Origin: Blasia pusilla
Taxonomy: Eukaryota > Marchantiophyta > Marchantiopsida > Blasiales
Direction: 5' to 3'
DNA: 64,000 nt
Assembly (NCBI GenBank): GCA_050084515.1
Contig: CM114271.1
Span: 3,968,001-4,032,000 of the forward strand
The notes under the pieces are model-generated. The model worked only from the letters and a program-made list of their open reading frames with translations. It made no database searches and had not been told where the DNA came from. Position numbers and translations under genes: made by a program. Of this stretch, positions 56,928-64,000 are shown one piece after another (positions within the stretch are counted from its first letter, which is position 1; the number at the start of each line of letters is the position of its first letter).

Positions 56928-57816
56928 CTAGAACACCACATCACGACTCACAAGCATCTTCTTTTCCTCAGGACACCAAGGGCGATAAGCTTTAGACTCA
57001 TCACTGTATCCCATAAAGATGCACTTCATGCTCTTGGACTCCAGCTTGGTCCTCGATGCTTCTGGAATATGTACAAAACACTCACTACCAAAAGTCATGA
57101 AATGTTGGACTGATGGTTCCTTACCTGAGTATGATTGATGAGGAGTCATGCCTTGCACTTCTATTTAGAATGTATACGGCAGTATTAACAACTTCAGCCC
57201 AAAATCCTTATGTCAAACCTTTTGCTTTCATCATACATCTTGCCATCTCCACCATTGTATGGTTTCGACGCTCAACAACTCCATTTTGTTATGGTGTATG
57301 TGCGGTGGTTAACTGTCGCTTGATTCCATGCTCCCCCAAATATTTGTTGAATTCTTTTGATAAGAATTCTCCTCCTCGATCGGTGCGAAGCTTTTGTACC
57401 TTCTTTCCTGTCTCATTCTCAACCAGCTTGTGCCATACTTTAAATTTTCCAAAAGCACTTGCCTTATCACAAAGGAAATACACCCACATCTTCCCACTAT
57501 AATCGTCGACAACTAAAAAGAAGTAGGAAGAACCACCTAATGCGACTGTTCTCATTTTACCACAGAGGTCAGCATGTATCAACTCTAGAGGAGCCTTTGC
57601 TCTATTGCTGGACTCTTGTGGAAATGGTTGTTGGTGTTGCTTGCCCATCATACAAGGTTCACAAGTATCCGACATTCCAGAAATTGTTGGTAAATCAGCA
57701 ACCATGCCATATTTCTGCATCTGACTTAGTAAGGGAAAGCTTAGGTGACCAAATCTTTCATGCCACAACTTACTGCTACTAAGATCTGTACCTACACTTG
57801 TTGTGAAAGCATACAA
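56928..57816 (-). pseudogene. Copia-2 integrase
   Basis: Frame 57816-57289 has LWHERFGHLSFPLLSQMQKY, the HHCC-type CEPCMMGKQHQQPF, LIHADLCGKM, VVDDYSGKMWVYF and RTDRGGEFLSKEF. It ends at an ochre stop in the place of a glutamine codon (AHTP then stop then QNG). After a degraded stretch, 57158-56928 continues with MQGMTPHQSYSGK and the KCIFMGYSDESKAYR block. Confidence 0.9.
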
Positions 57817-57819
57817 CTC

Positions 57820-59091
57820 TTAGCTATTTCCACGTCGTATACCTTCACCCACTACTTTCCCATTGACATCCTCAATGACTGCTCTAGTTTTCTTGAAACG
57901 AACTTCTAGGTCACGATCACATAATACTGCCACTGAAATCAAATTTCGCTTCAACTCTGGTACGTACAGTACATCGGTTAACTTCTTTTCATCTCCTTTT
58001 TGTGAGACTAAAGAAATTGTGCCTTTCCCTTCTACAAGGCACTTTGCATTATTCCCAACAGTAACAACGATGGGCTCTTGTAGAGGTTGTAAGGAGCTAT
58101 ACCAATCCTTATGATTGGTCATATGCCTAGATGCTCCACTATCGAGCACCCATGCATCTTCACTCTTTGACTTAGTGGAATGTTCTGCATGTGTGCAAAA
58201 CTCTTCTATTGCTACCCAAGCATCTACTTCATGTTCTCCTAGTTCTACAAAATTTCCAGACTCCTTCTTAGGTCTTAAACAACCGTTCTTCTCATCCTGA
58301 CTCCTCTTTCTACAATCTTTGACAAGATGACCTAGCTTACCACAATAAAAGCATTTGAAGGCTTTTCTTGGAAATTTCTTCTTGACATTTGAACTGTTAT
58401 CCTGATTTCTACCTCTCTGTACGTTGGCAGTAAATGCTGCATCACTTCCCTCTCTTGCTTTGAAGCGCATTTGCTCTTCTACCAATATTGCACTAAATTG
58501 TTCAAAGGTAAGCGGCGTGGGTCTTACTTGAGTATTCAGTGTAGTGACCAAACTGTCATACCTTGGAGGCAAAATCCTTATGCACCGACGTGCCAAATCT
58601 TCGCTAGACTTTGAAATTCCTACAAACGCCATCTGATATTGAAGATTCTTGATCCTTGTCAAAAATTGCTCCGCGCTTTCTCCTTCTGAAAATTTCTCGG
58701 ACGTAAGCTCATTCTCTAGATTCTGAATCAGAGTCTCATTCCTGGTTTCATACTGATTCTTCAAAATGTTCCATGCCTCAATAGCAGGGGTTGTATGTTG
58801 AACGAGAGTCATGACAGAATCAGTTACATTCGTGACAATCGCATATAGAGCATCAGCGTTTCTGCGTCTCCATGCCAACAATACAACATGATCGATATCC
58901 CTAGATGAAGATGAACATGCAGAACTCAAACTAGCTTGTGGATTTGAATCGACCCCTGTGGCCGTTTCCCAAATCTCAAATGATTCGAGGACAGTTCTCA
59001 TTTTGAACTTCCACAACGTATGGTTAGACCCATCTAACTTCCCTTCACCCAACGGAGGAGGGCGAGCACGAACTGACGAAGAAGTAGCCAT
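57820..59091 (-). CDS. Copia-2 gag-protease, open frame of 423 codons
   Basis: ATG at 59091 (MATSSSVRARPPP) opens an uninterrupted frame. Residues 1-210 are Copia gag (LWKFKMRTVLESFEIWE, AWNILKNQYETRNE, LPPRYDSLVTTLN). A zinc knuckle CFYCGKLGHLVKDC lies at about residues 247-260, and a protease motif WVLDSGASRHMTN at about 317-329 with the catalytic D-S-G intact. The frame ends at a TAG at 57820, just before the integrase; in the intact polyprotein this would be read as part of one frame. It is the best preserved part of either Copia element, though expression is not established. Confidence 0.85.
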   Translation of the reverse strand: MATSSSVRARPPPLGEGKLDGSNHTLWKFKMRTVLESFEIWETATGVDSNPQASLSSACSSSSRDIDHVVLLAWRRRNADALYAIVTNVTDSVMTLVQHTTPAIEAWNILKNQYETRNETLIQNLENELTSEKFSEGESAEQFLTRIKNLQYQMAFVGISKSSEDLARRCIRILPPRYDSLVTTLNTQVRPTPLTFEQFSAILVEEQMRFKAREGSDAAFTANVQRGRNQDNSSNVKKKFPRKAFKCFYCGKLGHLVKDCRKRSQDEKNGCLRPKKESGNFVELGEHEVDAWVAIEEFCTHAEHSTKSKSEDAWVLDSGASRHMTNHKDWYSSLQPLQEPIVVTVGNNAKCLVEGKGTISLVSQKGDEKKLTDVLYVPELKRNLISVAVLCDRDLEVRFKKTRAVIEDVNGKVVGEGIRRGNS

Positions 59092-59147
59092 CTCTCAAGA
59101 TTTTGTGCAAACACACTAGATCGCTTGAGATACAAAATCTTGGAAAA

Positions 59148-59162
59148 CCTCGCTCGATACCA
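59148..59162 (-). promoter_or_regulatory. Copia-2 primer binding site
   Basis: On the minus strand TGGTATCGAGCGAGG starts two bases after the end of the 5' LTR. It is a tRNA-Met-like primer site with TGGTATC typical of plant Copia elements. Confidence 0.8.
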
Positions 59163-59164
59163 CA

Positions 59165-59583
59165 TGAGAAAACAGAAAGTGACGAAATCACTGAAATCTT
59201 TACAAAACTTAGAGATACAAATTGGCCTAGTTCGTCCGTGCGGTCATAGAAGAGCTTCGATGGAACCTGAACATGGAGATAAATCGACACACGAGAATGC
59301 GCTACCTCAACGGCTCCTGACTATTTGACTACTCGGGAAAACTAGGGTTTTTACCTATTTTTCTTTGTTTCTATTAATAGAAAAATTTTTCATCAGGGTT
59401 CCCTGCACCCTGATGGAATATAGGGTTAGATAAACCTAGTAACGCTACTCCTAAAACCACCTACGTCATATTACTATGATTCCTTCGACGTCTAAGTCAG
59501 AACCATCAATCTAGGCTTCTCCTCATACAAGGGGGCCGATCAGATTAATGGTCCTCAGAGGAATGGATGTTGAGAATCCAACA
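59165..59583 (-). repeat. Copia-2 5' LTR
   Basis: 419 bp, from TGTTGGATTCTCAAC at 59583 to TTTTCTCA at 59165 on the minus strand. Same length as the 3' LTR. Confidence 0.95.
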
Positions 59584-61300
59584 ACAAAAGTAGTCTTGGT
59601 TGGTGGCTAGGGTAGTTGGGGTAGTTTGGAAGATATGAAGTGAGTAAAGGAGGATATTTTGGAAGAGATTAAAAGGTAATCTACTTGTGTCAAAATGTGA
59701 TTGGCTAAGCCTTGAAGGGAGCCATGTGGCACACGATAAGATTGGATTTATTTCGTACTCTTGTGGATTCTTTGTGAGGGTATAAAGAGAAGGTACCTTC
59801 AAGGGTTCATCACCTTCTACTTCACATCTTGAGTTTCTCGTTTCATTCTTGAGTGGACGGCTTGGGATTGCTTGCTCTTCCAACGAGAGTGGATTATCCC
59901 TCTTGGGGGAGTAACTTGACCATGATCTATTTTTCAAGAGGTTTCTAGAGTGTGGTGTGTGTGGGTTGAGAGACTTGTCATCTTAGGAGAGTTTAGTCAT
60001 ACTAGAGATAGTGGATGGTTTTGGCTTATTAGTTTTCCAATGAGAGTGGATTATCCCTCTTGGGAGAGCAACTCCACCAAAAACCATACTTGAGGAGAGT
60101 AGAGGATGCTCGTCAACTATGGATAGAGGTGGAGCACGAGTTGTACATGATTTTCCTTTCCTTAACCCGTACCACGAGAAGATTCTCTTCGTAAATAGAC
60201 ATAAGTTTACTCGCTATCTAATTTATCACTTTGGGGAGGCATTCATGAACCATGTCATGCAATCTCCAACTCTGGTGATTCTTCCTATTGTCACGTATAG
60301 GAGGACATGGGATTGTACGTTATATGTTCTTATATAGCGATTCATGGATGTTAATAGGCCTGATCGGGTAGGGTTTAATACTAGTTGTGCTATTTTTCTT
60401 GTCTACAAATGTAAAGTAGTTTACAGAGACTTTATAGTTAGGAATTTTGATGTTCGATGTTAAGAAGAAGTGATCGCCTCGGCACTACCATTCGTGATTC
60501 CTATCATGAGAGAATTGAGGATTTATATAATAATTCTGTAATAAAAAAGAGGAACTTCTTACAGAGTTCACTTTGCATCAACCATGTCTGCCAGAGCTAG
60601 AAGGTCCGCCTTACTCGAAGAAAAGCTTTCGACACGACAACAGAACATGTTCATTGAATATAGGATGCAAGATGAAGTCCTAAATATTAATTTTGATGGA
60701 ATACCTTCCCTAATATTGTTCATGGAATGCCTTCCATTCTTAGCCTAGGCATTAAAAGTAAATATTGTGAATCCTAAAGAGGAGAAAAAAGGGGACGAAT
60801 TAAGCATCTATGACTCGTGAGATCAAAAAAAGAATGAAGAAAGACAAAAAAGGAATTTGATTACTAGAGTATTGATGATTCCAATAATATATTATACAAA
60901 AAAGTGTATTATGCCTTATGGTAATATATCATACATACAAAAGAGTATTATTGGAGTATGCATGAAAGGCTTTTTGATAATGTATTATTCACATTAGTGT
61001 ATTATTGGAGTATTGTTGGAAGGCCCTTGATGCCCACGCGGCCCGGAAGCTGCATCCTTGTTTTTTTTTTTATGGGAGACTACCATTTTCATAAATATTT
61101 GACCTTCAAAAGTTCATTACTAAAAAGGAGGCAAAATGTTTTGATTTGTTCATGATTTCCTATGAAATCACGACCTAATTTTTAGCTATCTTTAGTAACT
61201 CCAAGTAGTAGAGTTTTTTTCACCCCAAAAAAATGTTTACTTAGGGCTTCAAGTACAAACACAATTAATTTTACCATATGCTCAACCACTGGTGATAATG
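59584..61300. other. No gene confirmed; short direct repeat
   Basis: GAGAGTGGATTATCCCTCTTGGG occurs at about 59884 and again at about 60043, roughly 160 bp apart, in a diverged duplication. A 72-codon frame (60119-60337) and others have no recognisable domain. 60880-61020 is AT-rich with repeated TGTATTATTGGAGTAT-like phrases. Confidence 0.4.
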
Positions 61301-61349
61301 CTATTGGATATACAATGCAAACATTTCACTGGAAATACTTTTGATATCT

Positions 61350-61690
61350 TAGGGAAAATCCCGAGTATTGGTTATCAATCGATTACATTTTGTTTCACAA
61401 GTTGATAAGATCCTTCTTATACATGAAGGTGAAATCAAGGAGCAAGGCACTTACGGGGGTCTTGTAATGACTATAAGCTATTGCTCCAACATCTATTGGA
61501 AAATGCTAGCAATATGGAAAATACCGTTGAGAATGGAAGCCATCATGTGGTTGATGCAGAAGATACTATCATGAATGGTGTCTCGAAAATGGCGGAGTTT
61601 CCATTAATGAAGGGGAGCCAAAAAAAATGTGACACTTGGAAAACAAGAAGAACAAGAAACAAGCATCATCTACATGAAAGTGTTGGATAG
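61350..61690 (+). pseudogene. ABCC-type ABC transporter fragment
   Basis: Plus-strand translation reads LVINRLHFVSQVDKILLIHE then GEIKEQGTYGGL, the end of the first nucleotide-binding domain of plant ABCC (MRP) transporters (consensus LVTNQLHFLPxVDKI...EGxIxEQGTYEEL; D-loop and H-loop region, with the H of the LHF block retained). After a frameshift LLQHLLENASNMENTVENG continues into the linker region. Only about 110 codons survive, without flanking exons, so this is a captured or decayed gene fragment, possibly carried by a Helitron or other transposon. Confidence 0.7.
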
Positions 61691-62884
61691 GTGAGGGTCA
61701 TTTCTTGTTTGTCTTTTCATTATGTTATATTAATGATGCACGACAATGACAACTATAGGTATCTAAGGGGTCTAACATCTTTAAATTGATTGAAAAATAT
61801 GAATGTGCTTGTGGATTGCATTGTGTACACTCTCAAAATTAATTGTGCAAATGTGTATATGTCCTTGTAAGCTTCACAAAGGTAGTTCCCCTAATTTGAG
61901 TAATCTTGCTAAGATTATGGTGTGATGCATGCCTAACTTTCAACTACTTGTGGCCGTCTCCTTCAAATTCTCTCCCCCATAGTCTCTATCACATATGGCC
62001 TTCACAAAAAGGGAAACCCCCTAGATTCTTACACTAGTGTTGACCTTGTGTTATGAGGTAATAAAACTTCTCTAATTATTTATGCAAGTGTGGTGCCAAT
62101 TCCTTAAACATTCCTTCACTACTCATATCTATATTATACACTTAATTATGCAAACGAGGGGCCAATTCAATGAACATTCTCATGTTACAAAGATTTTCTT
62201 ATTGCTTATTTATAAATGATGGGATGTCTCAAACAGTGAAAATCCGGAAACAAAGGACTAATTCCCTTTTTTAAAAGTGTAGACCCTACCAGCACGATTA
62301 TCAATATCAAGCCCCACTTATGCCGCAATACTCTAAATGAAATAATGTCGAGATATTGTTGAGAAGAATTATCAAAGGACAAGCACTCTTCAAAGTTGGC
62401 TGGATGATGTCATAGAATGATGTTCTATTCTGTTGCATACTTTTGAAAACAATCATCAAAACAATCAATCACCTTCAAGCGAAGGACGCATGAAACTGAA
62501 ACGACAGCGCTTTTAACACTAGGAACAGACAGCACTTCTAGGAGCCCCATAGGTTTTTCGCTTCGTTATTTGATACTGTGTCCCTCGCGGTCTCAGAGTG
62601 TAAGGACTGAGTGAGCTTCCAGTGTAGATACGCATTTTGTCTTGAGACGATTCAGACATCTGCAGCTCGGAGTCGAGTAGAGTAGATTGATCGGGTCGCT
62701 CGCTGGTTCTGAGGAGGAGTTGTTGGAATGAAGCGCAGATACCTTCTCTCCGCAAAGGAGGGAGGAGTTGTGTGCCATAGGGGTAGGGAATGTTGACGAA
62801 TTCGGGCTCATCCTGAGCTGCGATCAATCAAACCAACCCCACAAATACGGTTCGTTTGGGAACGCTGAAGAATGCAACTGATTC
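61691..62884. other. Intergenic; includes LURP-like gene 3' flank
   Basis: 61691-62500 is AT-rich without recognised genes. The minus frame 62827-62519 (102 codons) directly downstream of the LURP-like gene has no domain and is more likely 3' untranslated sequence. Confidence 0.4.
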
Positions 62885-63898
62885 TCATTGAAAAAGTCCT
62901 GTTACGAATTCCATAACTGCTCCCAACACCTCACCCATGCCATCTGATGCACCCTCGACCACGTCCCCGAGACCGTCTGCTGCTCCTTCCAGACCATCGC
63001 CAAAGTCGCCTACAACAGATGTTGCTCCTTCGAAGGTTTGCGCAACGGAATCGGGATCCGCTACAGCGGACTGGATTTGACCGATTCCAAAACCCGTAGC
63101 GGTACTGATGGCTGGATTCACCACGAAGTTGTTGACGGCATCCTTGGCGTAGTGCTGGCCGACCTGCTTCAAGCCTATGAGTATGGCGAGCATAGCAGTC
63201 CAGTCTACTCCGGGAGCCACATCTATTTGCAACTCGGATCCTGCACCAAAGGAGGCATTTAAGATCAAGTTCTTCACGGACTTCGTGACGATTGCCACCA
63301 GCTGATCCTTCTCATTCACAATTTGCATGGTCCTCCCTGCAATGTCTGCCAGAATCCTGTATGCCACTTCCTTACTGTCCCCGTAACACACACACAGGTT
63401 GTGCCTGATCGACATCGACTTAATTCTGGACTGCTTTGCAATGTTGAAGTAAGAAGTCTCCCCATCTGCGTCCTGAACATACTGCCTTCCATGCCTCGTG
63501 AACGATTTGGGCCTTACCCTGAAGCTGCACATTCCATGGTATCCAGTCGCATGGCACATGGATTGCCACTCTCCAAATGGAGACCAGAAGTTGTCATCGG
63601 GGACCAATCCCAGAGGATCAAGGCTCTGGTATGGATCCTTTCCAGGATGGTGCGTGACCAGCAAGACCTCTCCAGTTTCACCATTGAAGATTCTGGTGTC
63701 GTCGAGAGAGAGATGAGCCTTCTTGAACACGAAGCTTCTCGGCCGATTGGAGTATTGCTCACCCAACTTCACCCCTGTGCCCGCTTGTTGAGGCACTAAA
63801 GCTGGATTGGGAGGCCCCAATGCGAGCTCCACCAAAAAGTTCGGATCATTTAGTTTCTGAAGCTCTGAATTTGGCTTAAGTCGCGTGCCATCTGCCAT
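62885..63898 (-). CDS. LURP-one-related (tubby-fold) protein
   Basis: A single uninterrupted frame of 337 codons from ATG at 63898 to the stop at 62885. An in-frame TGA lies about 50 bases upstream, so the start is well placed. Residues 45-225 form a LURP-one-related beta-barrel domain: QYSNRPRSFVFKKAHLSLDD, TRIFNGETGEVLLVTHHPGK, CHATGYHGMCSFRVRP and SFGAGSELQIDVAPGVDWTA. This fold resembles tubby and phospholipid scramblase domains and in flowering plants includes LOR proteins involved in defence (family knowledge). Residues 230-255 are moderately hydrophobic (AMLAILIGLKQVGQHY). The C-terminal tail (about 290-330) is unusual, rich in Gly, Asp and Glu with repeats of DGLGDVVEGASDGMGEVL type. 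Function here is unproven. Confidence 0.85.
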   Translation of the reverse strand: MADGTRLKPNSELQKLNDPNFLVELALGPPNPALVPQQAGTGVKLGEQYSNRPRSFVFKKAHLSLDDTRIFNGETGEVLLVTHHPGKDPYQSLDPLGLVPDDNFWSPFGEWQSMCHATGYHGMCSFRVRPKSFTRHGRQYVQDADGETSYFNIAKQSRIKSMSIRHNLCVCYGDSKEVAYRILADIAGRTMQIVNEKDQLVAIVTKSVKNLILNASFGAGSELQIDVAPGVDWTAMLAILIGLKQVGQHYAKDAVNNFVVNPAISTATGFGIGQIQSAVADPDSVAQTFEGATSVVGDFGDGLEGAADGLGDVVEGASDGMGEVLGAVMEFVTGLFQ

Positions 63899-64000
63899 CG
63901 CCTCTTCCTTCTCCCAACGCCAGCAGATGTTCAGCGTTCTCCACCAAAATCCTCACGACGCCTGTGTCCACTGGATCGATAACCTCAAAAACTGGGTAGT

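Larger units (their letters stand above)
54634..59583 (-). mobile_element. Copia-2: LTR retrotransposon
   Basis: The element is about 4.95 kb with two 419-bp LTRs, polypurine tract and primer binding site in the right places. The gag-pol order on the minus strand is gag, protease, integrase, reverse transcriptase, RNase H. Gag-protease is open for 423 codons and the reverse transcriptase YVDD is intact, but several stops break the polyprotein. LTRs differ by roughly 29 of 419 by eye (about 93%). No clean target duplication is visible (left flank AAACG, right flank ACAAA). Confidence 0.93.

Noticed and set aside
60119-60337. A 72-codon plus frame
   Set aside because: No domain, no neighbours suggesting a gene, and AT-rich repeat context.
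62519-62827. A 102-codon minus frame after the LURP-like gene
   Set aside because: Lies immediately 3' of the stop codon and has no domain; better explained as 3' untranslated sequence.
1-64000. tRNA, rRNA or organellar insertions
   Set aside because: No cloverleaf genes, rRNA cores or plastid or mitochondrial coding stretches were recognised by eye; a proper scan was not possible.

Overview
This window is nuclear DNA from a land plant. The evidence is intron-rich genes with plant-type protein products, Copia LTR retrotransposons primed by initiator tRNA-Met, Helitrons, a Mutator-like transposase relic and non-LTR retroelement debris. I see no bacterial operons, rRNA, tRNA or CRISPR arrays. 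I cannot name the species. The large TE-filled introns suggest a large genome, and a bryophyte, lycophyte or fern is my guess rather than a conclusion.

Four host genes can be reconstructed. (1) A GID8-like LisH/CTLH/CRA protein on + (16838-20771, 7 exons, 215 aa), a subunit of the CTLH/GID ubiquitin ligase; its intron 5 looks like a GC-AG intron. (2) A secreted PQQ-type quinoprotein dehydrogenase-like beta-propeller on + (33997-38765, 5 exons, about 546 aa). (3) AAR2, the U5 snRNP assembly factor that binds Prp8, on + (42398-52358, 13 exons, 431 aa); its intron 11 holds a complete Copia element with a perfect 5-bp target duplication. (4) A single-exon LURP-one-related (tubby-fold) protein on - (62885-63898, 337 aa). 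They look functionally unrelated: protein turnover, cell-surface oxidation, splicing and defence or membrane.

The rest is mobile DNA. 1.3-8.0 kb is a decayed autonomous Helitron on -, split by a noncoding repeat family that recurs at 14.3-15.5 kb, again beside a Helitron helicase fragment. 9.6-12.0 kb holds two tandem repeat arrays. 21.5-24.6 kb is a pile-up of non-LTR element 3' ends, related to fragments inside introns of the PQQ gene and of AAR2. 25.4-32 kb is a Mutator-like relic with a recurring GAAACCATTC motif and a foldback insertion. 39.5-41.4 kb has a long inverted repeat and several Helitron termini. 46.7-52.0 kb is Copia-1, with an internally inverted reverse transcriptase segment. 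54.6-59.6 kb is Copia-2 on -. 61.3-61.7 kb is a fragment of an ABCC transporter.

I found no convincing new biological system. The most unusual items are the inversion with inverted duplication inside Copia-1, a perfect 36-bp palindrome downstream of AAR2, the GC-AG intron in the GID8-like gene, and the repeat family linked twice to Helitron helicase sequence.
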